From NCBI RefSeq assembly GCF_024868665.1, contig NC_079913.1:15270147-15334146 (forward strand): 64,000 bases of DNA, in the 5' to 3' direction. Under the pieces are notes generated by a model. That model did no database searches. It was not told the DNA's origin and saw only the letters and a list, made by a program, of their open reading frames with translations. The stretch's first letter is position 1, and each line of letters starts with the position of its first letter. The stretch comes from Triplophysa rosa (lineage: Eukaryota; Chordata; Actinopteri; Cypriniformes; Nemacheilidae). Below are positions 1-9,781 of this stretch, one piece after another. The translations under genes and the position numbers were made by a program.

Positions 1-223
1 TCTATGCTTTTGAGGGGATTGGTTTTTATGTTTGTAATATGCTTGTAAATCTTTCATGAATATACTGTATGATTGTCGCAGGATTGATGACTGGGTGATC
101 TCTGGATGAGATCAGTGACTTCAGCTACTAGATGATGCTTCCCATCATCAAGAATAACCAACATCACACAGTTACACAGGTGATTTTTGTGAGGTCTAGG
201 GATCATTTAGGTGCAAAACTCAC

Positions 224-348
224 GTGGTGATGGTGGTGGAGGTGCAACACACTTGTAAGACACAGTCAGGTATTTATAAGTTCCAAAACAAGGATCTGTG
301 AAAGCTGCATTCCCCGCAACAATGGAACAACTAGTTTTTCCATCACAT
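224..348 (-). CDS. Rhamnose-binding lectin, CRD A, last exon
   Basis: This 125 bp exon encodes the second half of a SUEL-type (L-rhamnose/galactose-binding) lectin domain. Reading the minus strand it gives CDGKTSC, then [10 protein letters not shown], then SYKC and a proline-rich linker. The DPC and KYL motifs and the spaced cysteines are the family signature. The acceptor is TTGACACAG at 349-357 and the donor is GTGAGT at 218-223. It starts with the third base of an Arg codon begun in the exon at 450-585 and ends after the first base of a codon, so phases agree with its neighbours. Known family members are secreted or membrane-tethered glycan-binding proteins of fish eggs, skin and blood. 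The gene continues left of the window. Motifs and splice sites are seen; function is inferred from the family. Confidence 0.88.
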
Positions 349-449
349 CTGTGTCAATAAATACAAAGAACAGCAAAAATATAAAACATAGTAATTGCTT
401 ACGTTATTTTCATATTTCATAGCTCTTCAGTGACGTTTAATGCTCTTAC

Positions 450-585
450 CTAATGGCAACCACACGTAGGGACGTACTCTGAGTGCAGCGAACATTTGAG
501 AGCTGGTTATATGGCCTTCCAGCAGAGCAGGTCTGTCGGTCTGTACGCCCATAATTGGCTGAAAGGACTTTTATACTTCCCTGGT
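450..585 (-). CDS. Rhamnose-binding lectin, CRD A, middle exon
   Basis: This 136 bp exon encodes the first large part of CRD A. The translation starts in a split Asp codon and reads QGSIKVLSANYGRTD, then QTCSAGRPYNQLSN and a further RC. ANYGRTD is the conserved YGR sugar-binding motif of rhamnose-binding lectins. The acceptor is ATCAACAG (minus strand, 586-593). An alternative AG inside the exon at 559-560 would remove the GSIKVLS strand and is less likely. The donor is GTAAGA at 444-449. It is two amino acids different from the copy at 2149-2284 (DQGS here, DLGT there). Confidence 0.88.
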
Positions 586-706
586 CTGTTGATAAAAAGT
601 AACATTATCTACAAGTGTGTTGTACATTTTCTCAATGTATTATATGTTCTTGAAATTATTGTACGACATGCAAATGCACTGTTTAAATGAAACCCAGAGA
701 ACTCAC

Positions 707-763
707 CACAGCTGAGGAAGGCAGTTTGTGATTCACAGGTAACTACAACCTTTGATGGTACAC
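707..763 (-). CDS. Rhamnose-binding lectin, linker exon opening CRD A
   Basis: This 57 bp exon encodes VPSKVVVTCESQTAFLSC, the usual start of a SUEL domain with its first two cysteines. The acceptor is TCTCCATCTTCAG (minus strand, just above 763) and the donor is GTGAGT at 701-706. It begins with two bases that complete a codon left open by the upstream exon at 1923-2047. It ends with the G of the Asp codon completed by 450-585. It therefore joins CRD B to CRD A in one reading frame. It lies just outside the duplicated block, so no second copy of it is seen. Confidence 0.8.
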
Positions 764-1184
764 CTGAAGATGGAGACAAGTAGCAAATTAGGAGTAGTGA
801 TGTTACAGTGTTTCATTTACGGCACTTCTAATTTCTTTGTGAAATTGCAATCAAAAGTTGTGGAAAAAGAAAAAAAATGTTATTTTATACAATATTGTTC
901 TCCGATTAGTTTGTCAGAAGCCATTTTATTTGTTATAGCGGGGCCCTGCTGGATTTTCACCTCTCCCACGGACGCACAAACAAGGATTGAAGGACATAAA
1001 AGGCAGTGGGGTAAACATCTATGTTGCCTTGAAAAATCCATTAGATAAAGGTAACGCGGGAGACAGGAAGCGGAGCAACATTGGATTCAGACACATCCTG
1101 ATGCCTTCCTACCTTGGAATGCAGCCTCCGCAGGCAGCATTTGACAGCTTTTGGACAGAGCCTGTCTCTCAGCACAGAGCAACC

Positions 1185-1645
1185 AGCTCAAAGACTCTAA
1201 CACTGCTTAGCAACCAGATGGATTACCTTACTAACCAGCGAATACATCCTAGCTTAGCAACACCCAGTTACCAGCCAAATTAAACACCCTAGAATTACCT
1301 AGCAAACAGCTTAGAGAGCCTGACATTGCCTAGCAACAACATGGAACACCCCAGTGACCAGTTCAACACCCCAGCAACCAGATTAAAGAGCCTAACAATG
1401 CCTAGCGACCACATGGAAGGCCCTAGTAACCATTTCAACACCCTAGAAATCAGTTTATAGAGCCTAGAGCTTAACAATGCCTAGCAACCACATGGAGCAC
1501 CCTAGTAACCAGTACAACACCTTAGCAACGCCTATGAACAGGCCAGACTACTTTAGTAACAAGCAGGCACACCTTGGCAACGCCTACTAATTGCATGATA
1601 GACTCTAGCAACGCCTAGCAACTAAAGGGAAAACCTTAACTACAA
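1185..1645. repeat. Intronic minisatellite, about 70-80 bp degenerate unit
   Basis: The stretch is built from degenerate units carrying GCCTAGCAAC and CACATGGAACACC-type phrases (anchors near 1317, 1388 and 1467). It lies inside the lectin intron between 1923 and 763. No coding content is supported. Confidence 0.75.
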
Positions 1646-1922
1646 ATGCCTGATTCTTATTAGCATCACATTAAACCCTGTTAACATCATGCTAACTTGT
1701 GCTAACTTGAATTGATAGCATTTCACCATTGTTACGGGATGTATGCTGATTTTGATGTCTGTATGTGTCTATGCTTTTGAGGGGATTGGTTTTTATGTTT
1801 GTATTATGCTTGTAAATCTTTCATGAATATACTGTATGATTGATCATCAAGAATAACCAACATCACATAGTTACACAGGTGATTTTTGTGAGGTCTAGGG
1901 ATCATTTAGGTGCAAAACTCAC

Positions 1923-2047
1923 GTGGTGATGGTGGTGGAGGTGCAACACACTTGTAAGACACAGTCAGGTATTTATAAGTTCCAAAACAAGGATCTGTGA
2001 AAGCTGCATTCCCCGCAACAATGGAACAACTAGTTTTTCCATCACAT
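1923..2047 (-). CDS. Rhamnose-binding lectin, CRD B, last exon
   Basis: This exon is a near-perfect copy of 224-348, shifted by 1699 bp, with the same acceptor, donor (GTGAGT at 1917-1922) and phases. It encodes the same [17 protein letters not shown] and SYKC motifs followed by the proline-rich linker. In transcription order it precedes the exon at 707-763. The protein therefore has at least two tandem CRDs, as known fish rhamnose-binding lectins have two or three. The intron after it is about 1.16 kb and contains a minisatellite. Confidence 0.87.
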
Positions 2048-2148
2048 CTGTGTCAATAAATACAAAGAACAGCAAAAATATAAAACATAGTAATTGCTTA
2101 CGTTATTTTCATATTTCATAGCTCTTCAGTGACGTTTAATGCTCTTAC

Positions 2149-2284
2149 CTAATGGCAACCACACGTAGGGACGTACTCTGAGTGCAGCGAACATTTGAGA
2201 GCTGGTTATATGGCCTTCCAGCAGAGCAGGTCTGTCGGTCTGTACGCCCATAATTGGCTGAAAGGACTTTTATAGTTCCCAGAT
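2149..2284 (-). CDS. Rhamnose-binding lectin, CRD B, middle exon
   Basis: This is the copy of 450-585 at the same 1699 bp offset. It encodes LGTIKVLSANYGRTD and the following QTCSAGRPYNQLSN stretch, so the YGR motif is intact. Splice sites match those of the first copy. The similarity ends shortly upstream, at about 2327. The exon that should carry the first two cysteines of CRD B and the signal peptide exon were not found in the next few kilobases on the minus strand. They may be far upstream, diverged, or lost. Confidence 0.85.
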
Positions 2285-2398
2285 CTGTTGATAAAAAGTA
2301 ACATTGTCTACAAGTGTGTTGTACTCATCTACTGGCCGTCTCCATTCATGTATTCACTGGTTATAAGTGCTTGTGTGATGCTCCCAGACATTACAGTG

Positions 2399-2960
2399 TT
2401 AAGTGATATTATGAAGGACTTTAAAACACATCATGAACATTAAAAATGATAAACCGTGAGATACACAGACATCAAGATTCAGCCTGTTCATCTCTACAAT
2501 GGTGATAACTAACAAACTATTCAGATAAACGCAATGCATTCTGGGTACCATTATAGTACACAACTCATCCATGATTCCCAGCATGCATTGCAACATGAAG
2601 CTTCTCATTTAATGTCACCACTGTTGAGATTCATACATTGATTATTCATGTCTGCGTGTGAAAACCCAGCTCCTGAATTTTAATGTAAATTATGTTTTCA
2701 AAATCTGTTCATATGAATGAGAAGATTTGTCAAATGAGAATTTCATCGAAAGGTGTTTCAATGTCCATCATCCTGTAGTTTGATTCACTGATCTCATCTA
2801 GATTGCATGCTGTGCTGCTGAAAGAACATTACATTGGAAGGGAATTTGCTTGCATTTCGAGGTATAAAATGATTTGCGCAAACTGGACGCAAATAAAATC
2901 TTAAACTCCAGAAGAGATTAGATGCACACAGACATCAGGAATCGGTGTATGAATCTGATA
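2399..2960. mobile_element. Palindromic MITE, diverged
   Basis: The core at about 2531-2595 pairs CAATGCATTCTGGG with CCCAGCATGCATTG. It is surrounded by the layer reading as AGACATCAAGATTCAG on one side and TTGAGATTCATACATTGATT on the other. The same core recurs throughout the window (see 27112-28448). A further half copy, ACAGACATCAGGAATCGGTGTATGAATC, starts near 2930. Confidence 0.7.
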
Positions 2961-3429
2961 TGAATGACCGCAATAACACAGCATTTATAATTATAATATA
3001 ATACAAATTTTTAATGAAAAAAAACCTCATAATCTTTTCTCTAGCTATAAACATATTGTGACTTGTCATGAAATGATCAGAGAAATCACTGCTCAATGGC
3101 CAACTGCTATAGTGTTATAGCTTAGCATCAGTGCAAACGTCTCCAGCATTCACAATGATGGTCGACGTAAAAGCCTTCGGGCACTGTTCAGGGCAACCAT
3201 GCCTAGTGTGAGCACTCTATCAGAGTGTGCGCTTGTAGTTGTAAATTGCCAATCATTTGACATGATCATTATAAATTTAAACATTGTTTAGTTTTAATAA
3301 TGATATATACCCAATACAGTTTGACATATTTCAGAATCTTTGAGATTTTTTAAAAACAGTTTAATTGTTGTTTTTGCAGTGAAAGCGAAAGCTGATAAAT
3401 CAGTCCGAAACTAGTCTTTAAACTAATGT
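2961..3429. other. No gene seen
   Basis: AT-rich DNA without recognisable motifs apart from short repeat fragments. Confidence 0.5.
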
Positions 3430-5690
3430 CACCTCAGACTTTGAATTGTGTGGGTGGGGACAATGATTCAGATATGCAAATATGCCCAACCTTTTATGCA
3501 ATTTAAATTCCCATGCAAAACTAATGTTGAGTTTGACAGTCAGAAATGCGCACAACGCACGTTCCAAGTATGGAAAAGAGAAGAATGTTTCACTAAAAGC
3601 AAATCTGCTGGAGCCACTAATGCAAATTGTATTACATTCAGGGCCTATAATACAGACCTCAATGTGTGTTGATTTTTGGGATTGTGTCCACGCAGTTCGT
3701 CGCCTTAGAATTATAAGGTTCTATCTGACATTTTGGTTGAAATTGAGTTATTCACATATCCTTATTCTGTGACAACTTATTTACATTATGCCATGTTTGA
3801 TTTTTAAATGTGTGCATTTTTTCAAGAAAACAAAAAGGTTCTATCTACAAAATCGAATTATAATTAGGTGCTATAAGGTTCAGTCTGCAAGAGCTAATCG
3901 GCACTTTGAATGCACACAAGAGGACCAATCAGGATCAGCTTTCTTTGTCATGTGGCGGACTCCTCAGTGATGGGAATATATGAAGAAAAAGTGCAACACA
4001 AAACAATGTTTTAAAGAAACCCCAAGGTTGACTGTTTTATTGATACTCTTGTCAACGAGAGCAGCTCAAACGACACTATTTTTGTTTTGATTTAGGTTTT
4101 GTTGAGGAGATTATTTTTTTATATTTATAGACACAACACCAGCTTCGGAGAAGCTGGGCTAAATCGATATAATTACTCTCTAATATTTGGGAACGAAGGA
4201 CTGCTGATAAGGGAGAAGGGCGATGGGCCGCTGAGACAGGCCTAATGGGCTGAGCGGCTGTGGCTAGGTAAAAAGAGGTATGGTTAGTTGGCATGGTGAA
4301 TGTGAATTGGGGGAGGGAGGGGTTAGAGAGGTGGAGGGAAGGGGCGAGGGACAGATTGGAAGGAAGAAAATTTAGAGGTTGTGGGAATCCAGATCGGCCA
4401 CAGTGAGGAGAGGGGCGTCCTGAGGCACTAGGTGGCATAGCTGGACTGGGGGATAGTAACAGGAATGAAGGATGAGACAGGAGCCATATTGGTGTGTACG
4501 GCTGGAGGGAGAGGAGAAGGGTGGATGGTCGGGTGAAACGATGCGTGTGAATGGGGATTTTGATTGGTTTGTGCACGCAGTGACGAGAGGAGTGAAGACA
4601 TGGCTTGCGTGAAATCGGGTGAAATTAAAGTGGGTTGCGTTACGGCTTGAGCCCCTTGTAAGGGGAGCTAGTGCTGTTGGCTGGAGCTGTGGCTGAGGGA
4701 GTTGCCGCGTGACGTAACTGTTGGCGCAAGGTAGCTGGTTTGGAGATGCCATGAGTGTTGACGGATTAGCTTGCATTGATGGGGAAGTTTTGGTGAATGC
4801 TAAGTACAGTTGGTGGTATAGCTTTGCTTTGTGTGTACGGCAGATCGCAGGCTTGGAAAAGAGTTGCTCAGGGTGGGTTGCTGAGGGATGATCCCTGGCT
4901 GAGTGCTGTTGGACGTGAACAGATCGTCGTTGACGTCGGGTGAGTTAAACTGTATCTCTGGTTCCATAGCCTTGTTTGAGATAAAAAGATGAACTGCGCT
5001 AAAGGGTGTAGTGCTGGTATAAATAAGCTAGGGCGAGAGGTGATTGTACGGCGTGGCAGAAAGAGGCGTGGTCTTGCTCCCGAACCTATATTAAATTATT
5101 TACATCAATGTATTACCGAATGCAGACATTCCGCGAGGAAAAGCCATTTACTTTTGGTTTTAAGGTAAGGACCGACGTTCAAATTTTACGAACAGGCAAT
5201 TTGGTTCAATCATTTGTTATTATGTCATATATGTTATTAAAAGACATATATTTAATATGTTAAAAAACATGTCAAAATGATTTGCTGCATCTGGGATACT
5301 GTGTGTTATTAGTTTGGAGAGATTGTTATCTGGGAATAACAAACCTGCAAATGTCGCGACTGGCCAATCAGAATCAAGCATTCCAAGGAAGCCGTGTAAT
5401 AAATGAATTTAAAACTGTGTCGTGTAGGCAGTCAGTGTGCCCTCCCTTGGCGCCGGCCCTGCATGAAACGACCCATGAGTGAATCCTGCAGATCATTTGA
5501 TTTAAGCAGAATATCCTGCTCTTTTGCATACATCGAAAGTGCATTGTGATCACTGGCTGTCAAGTGTTTTGCCTGGTTAATTTAAATTGAATATCAGGTT
5601 TGGTATATTTACATATTAGGACCCTGTTTCCCATACATACCCAGATAGCAAGAGAGCAAATAGAAACCATTGAATTTTGACTCTGGACAT
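3430..5690. mobile_element. Candidate element bounded by diverged inverted repeats
   Basis: About 200 bp at 3440-3640 and about 190 bp at 5480-5660 are recognisably inverted copies of one another. Both contain the series ATATGCAAATAT/ATATGTAAATAT, CAATTTAAATT, TTGACAGCCAG/TTGACAGTCAG and GCAAATCTGCTGGA-like phrases. Between them lies purine-skewed DNA with open frames on the minus strand. This could be a DNA or DIRS-like element with long terminal inverted repeats, or two copies of one short repeat in opposite orientation. No enzyme domain was recognised. Confidence 0.4.
4076..4776 (-). other. Two overlapping open frames of unknown nature
   Basis: Minus-strand frames 4776-4372 (134 codons) and 4576-4076 (166 codons) overlap in different frames. 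Both translate to Ser/Pro/Leu-rich, low-complexity sequence, which follows from the G-rich plus strand. There are no recognised domains, cysteine patterns or splice sites. They may be part of a decayed gag-like region or have no coding role. Confidence 0.25.
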
Positions 5691-6620
5691 TCTCTAAGTC
5701 AATTTTCTTAAAGTGCTTGCAATAATATTGGTTTAGTAGGAACACTGGGCTGTGGAATCGAGTCGCATGACTTGGACTTGACTCGGACTGATGAAGCTAC
5801 AGCCACAACCTAGGATACCGAGGGCACCAGATGCCGTCGGTTCAAGCTCCGGTTCTGGTCTGATGCTTTTCCAGATCAGTAAGACATTCGTGATGATGGG
5901 TAATCCACCTGATGACAACTACAGCCACAACATACAGTCATCCAGAACCAGAATAATATTGGATAGAGCTTTTCTATCCCCACTAGTTCTTTCCAATTTT
6001 TCACTTACAAGCAATAATTGCATTTAACTGGTTAATAACATTATTTTATTGTTCCCTTTAATATCAATCAATCTAACTATCCGATCACGAAAATACCAAG
6101 TTGAGGTATTTGCGAGAGAGAAAGTTGAGAGAAATGCGAACGCGACACTCATGCATTGTGACATTCTTGTTTTTCCCGAGATGAAGCTCAGTGAAGATGA
6201 AGCTCAGCAAAGATGAACAAATGATAGCATAAATAAAGCTAATAGCATAGCTACTGCAAGGGAAGTTAGGTAGTTTGTGGACAAAAGCCCATTCATAAAA
6301 GTTGCCAATGTACCAATAGTCAGACGGAGGGCTCGTGTGCTTCCTTTGTACGCCCATTTCGCAATCCACAATGGGATTGGTTGGCCTTTATACAATTGCT
6401 GACCACGTTGTGTAACTTTACATTTCCAAAGAGAAGAAGTCGCTTCCTCGGAAAGCAAGCAATGGTTTGTTTAATGTTAGCAAAGGTAACACTGCGCACA
6501 TAATAAAATCATGTAAAATGATCAGTGGTAAATTGCTCTGGTCTGGCTCAGTTCATCAGTGATTGGGTGAGAACAGTTCGAATTTACTGGCTGCGGAAAT
6601 CAGCGGGAGGGGCTCATTAT
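5691..6620. other. No gene seen; repeat-like fragments
   Basis: A phrase near 5747-5790 (GGGCTGTGGAATCGAGTC, GACTTGGACTTGACTCGG) resembles common fish dispersed repeats. The two overlapping minus-strand frames at 6085-6458 show no recognisable domain. Confidence 0.4.
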
Positions 6621-6627
6621 ACGACAC

Positions 6628-6842
6628 ACAAAACGCCGTAAATAACGCGCGCTCTGTGCAACCAAAACGGCGTTTTTTACGCCGTCATATGGCAAGACAG
6701 CGGCGCAAAAGGCGGCGCTTTTCAAGCGCCTTAGAACGCCGTTAAATACGGCGTTATGGACGACTTTTCGTGCGTTTTTTATGGCGTTTGGAATCGCGAC
6801 GCCGTATTTTGCGTCATAAACGCGGACATAAACGCGTTTAAT
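6628..6842. repeat. Cluster of ACGCCGT / ACGGCGT motifs
   Basis: Within about 215 bp the heptamer ACGCCGT or close variants (AACGCCGT, ACGGCGTT, GACGCCGTA) occur about ten times in both orientations. They form many short dyads and raise CpG density sharply over the flanks. It may be an internal tract of a DNA transposon ending at 7022. Confidence 0.7.
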
Positions 6843-7002
6843 CTATGGCATAATTCTGACACCATCGGCTTGCCATAGAAGAGACCCCGGTGGTACGTGA
6901 CACGACAGAAACTATTAATTTAAGTGTTTATTCATGTGGTTTTCTGTGGAGGTCATTAGGTGGTACTTAACAACTCATTTAATAAAAGGTGGTACTTGAT
7001 CT

Positions 7003-7022
7003 GAAAAGTTTGAGAACCGCTG
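7003..7022. mobile_element. hAT-type terminal sequence
   Basis: The phrase AAAAGTTTGAGAACCGCTG is the reverse complement of the CAGCGGTTCTCAAA-type terminus of Charlie/Zaphod-like hAT transposons. The opposite end was not found, so only this terminus is called. Confidence 0.6.
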
Positions 7023-8395
7023 CACTATACAATTAACAGCAGTTATCAAATATCACATACATGCCGTGTGCCTAAAACACTGCTGGAGAAGTTGTTTTTG
7101 GCAGTCGCTTCAAGTTCATCTTTCTGTTTTTGAATTTGGCAGTATATGGCAGGACATCACCGTACATTCTGAAATCCCACATACTGTATGGGACAGAAAT
7201 GTGAATGTCACATATTGGATTGTGCAGCTAAAAGCAGTTAATTGTACAGCTGTACTATGATGACCATTTTCATTAAGTGAATTATTACAAATATATTCGC
7301 ATGAGCTACATGAAAAATCAATTATACACACAGACATCAAGAAGCTATGATTCTCAACAATGATGACAATACTAGTACATGTACAGTACTAGCTAACTTT
7401 GTACTATAAGAGGAGTTCCTTTTGGAAATGTGTAACTTAGACATTCGAATATAAATGTCATTTCCATCCTAGACTGTGGGGGAAAACTTTCAGTATTAAA
7501 TAATGGATAAAAACATCCAAAAAAGTTGCGTTGCTTACCAGAAGGTACACGAAGACTTTGTGGAAATGTGTGCTTTCAGGACTGAATATTTGCATGCACT
7601 TTAATGATTTTGAATGAGAAGCCTCATGTTGTAAACAAAGCCTGAATGGAAATCCGTGTCAGTATCAGCAAACATTTGCTTACATTTGTATATTAAGTTC
7701 TTCTGTAGGAAATAAACCCAGAGAGTGGAGATTACAGAAGACTATATCTTCAGTACTGTAAGGTAAGATAAACTTAGATGCTTTTCTTATCATATAAAGA
7801 CTTTATTGATTCCCGTCTTGTTAGGCATTTTTAAGTTGCAGTTAATTGTAGGCTGAATAAAACATTTCCTTATAGTTTTGAGTAATACTACTTAAAACAA
7901 TCAACTAGGCTAAACAAAGGATTTGTAGAACACCTCCGAAAACTTTGAGGGAATTAACATACTGTAGGTCTAACTCTTATTCATATGTTATGGCAATATG
8001 TTTGATTTGACATTATCGTTATGGTTATGAAGTTTGCTTGATTTCAACACTAATATAATTACTATATTGTTTCCCAGTATATATTGCAGCATGCAGCTTA
8101 AAGTAAATTGTGGAATAATCTTACAGGTTTTAGTTATTTAAACTCTTGTTCTTAAGTGTGCAGCACTTAATAAGCATTTGTTAGTATACCATGCTGTTCC
8201 TGTTTCCCTTTTTCAAGTCAATTTGTTTGTGTAATTTAACCTGTTGGATTTCTCCAGTATTTTTGTTTACTTCAGTGTTGCCTGGAGGATAACAACAGCT
8301 ATTTACAACAGATGCTATTTAAAACAACACAAATACAACATAAGACAGACCATGAAATCATCTTTAATTCAAATTTGGTTCTGCAGCATTTTGCA
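7023..8395. other. No gene seen
   Basis: AT-rich DNA with short MITE scraps (for example ACACACAGACATCAAGAAGC at 7326). No splice-flanked coding segment was recognised. Confidence 0.5.
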
Positions 8396-8535
8396 TTGAT
8401 GCAAAGCAGCTTTACACACATATCCTAAAGCAAGCAACCATTGAATCTGTGATAAATATTTTAGTTTTGTTAATGTTAATTGCATTGAATCAATATCACT
8501 TTTGCACCCGCAAATAATGTTGAAAGAATGTAGAA
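8396..8535. mobile_element. MITE fragment
   Basis: It shares GCAAGCAACCATTGAATC and TTAATTGCATTGAATCAATATCACTTTTGCAC-type phrases, in inverted orientation, with 23570-23650 and 58550-58640. It belongs to the same dispersed family. Confidence 0.6.
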
Positions 8536-8591
8536 ATGTCATCAAACCACTGTGCTGTGCGATGTGCTGAGTGGTTCTTCCTTTACTGTAG

Positions 8592-8755
8592 CTGAGGCTG
8601 ATGACGATACCAACATCAGTCCATCTCAAACACCCCAGTTCACTACAGCCCTCCTGACACCAGTGGTCTATGTCACGGATTCTACTCCTGCCTCTGAACG
8701 CCTCCCAGATACACATTCACTTCTCTCGACAGCCTCAGAAACCATTACAGTCAAT
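8592..8755 (+). CDS. Possible Ser/Thr-rich extracellular exon
   Basis: An open frame follows a plausible acceptor (TTCCTTTACTGTAG, ending 8591). It encodes an acidic start (AEADDDT) and then about 45 residues rich in Ser, Thr and Pro with one N-x-S site (NIS). It ends at VNV next to a weak GTGTGA donor. Such mucin-like exons occur in the ectodomains of receptor phosphatases and many other receptors. The orientation agrees with the phosphatase gene at 24599, and the position could suit an upstream exon. The weak donor and the lack of any family match keep this tentative. Confidence 0.3.
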
Positions 8756-8964
8756 GTGTGAAGTAATGTGTTATCTTAGGTTAGGTGATAGCAGCAGAAT
8801 CTAAAGTGAAAGTCAAACTGACTGAACTGCCATCAGTTCTCTACGTGCACCTATTATGTCCCATACGCACAGAAAACACAACCCATACAACGAATAAGGA
8901 TTTTAGTACAGCTGCCCCCACATTAGCACATACTGTATAATACGTAGAAGTTAAATTCCGTAGT

Positions 8965-9240
8965 TCTTGGAGTCTGTATCATCATCGTCCAGGAGTGCAG
9001 GGAGTTGAATTAGCTTAGCCACAGGTCAAACATACAGGCGATCCTTTATTCTGTCATTTTCTGATCTAACATACCCATCTTCACTGGGCACCAGACTCTC
9101 AATCCTACTGACTGGCCAGAGAGCACAAGGTAAAATCATGACACCATCACCAAAGCACCCTTCATCAAAACCTGAGTCTCACGCTGCCACTCAAGATGAG
9201 GCTAAAGATTAGGGAGGTAGTCTCGGGTATAGTATACCCA
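8965..9240 (-). pseudogene. BEL/Pao-type retrotransposon fragment (integrase C-terminal region)
   Basis: On the minus strand the frames give an RDYLPNL-like phrase, then LWPVSRIESL, then PSEDGYVRS and finally PVAKLIQLPALL. This order and spacing match the conserved region after the integrase core in BEL/Pao elements (WP-x-GR-I, DG-x-VR, RP-x-KL). At least one frameshift and two stops interrupt it. No LTRs were recognised. It is a short non-functional remnant. Confidence 0.6.
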
Positions 9241-9781
9241 AAAGTGATCAACTAATGTTTGAGTCTGACGCCATCTGCACTTAGACACTACACAACTTTG
9301 GGTTAGGGTTGCCACGATACCTATGTTACAGTTTACGGTACTATACCAGGTAAAGTACCACAATACCAAGTAGTATCACGGTGCCATGCACTATTGTGTT
9401 AATCCATAATTCAAATGTACAAAATGAATCAAATTTTTCAGAAATGTGTAGATATAAATGAAACAGACCACAAATTTTCCTGAATACTTTATTAAGTAGA
9501 CTAGCTACCGGAAAACAACAATCATACAGCCTTACAATGTGCCACATATTACTTTAAATCTTGCAGACAGAAACTACTCAGGAAACTTAGAATGAACATG
9601 AATGACTACATTTTGGATATCAAGAATTCATAAAATTGAGATGACATTGAATTAACAAAGAAAAACATTTAAGAATAATTTAAACATTCATCAAAAAAGT
9701 TACGTCACAAGACAATTTCAAAATTTAAACTTATTGCAACTTATTGCTAGTGCTTTTCCAGTTTAGGTGCCTCATTTCTTG
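9241..9781. other. No gene seen
   Basis: The stretch starting GGGTTAGGGTTGCCACGATACC resembles a hAT-type end but no partner end was located. The rest is AT-rich. Confidence 0.4.

Larger units (their letters stand above)
1768..2327. repeat. Direct duplicate of 1-628 (lectin exons and introns)
   Basis: Positions 1-628 and 1768-2327 align almost base for base through both exons and introns. The main difference is 69 bp present at about 80-148 and absent from the second copy. The first copy starts at or beyond the window edge, so the block may continue to the left. Confidence 0.92.
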
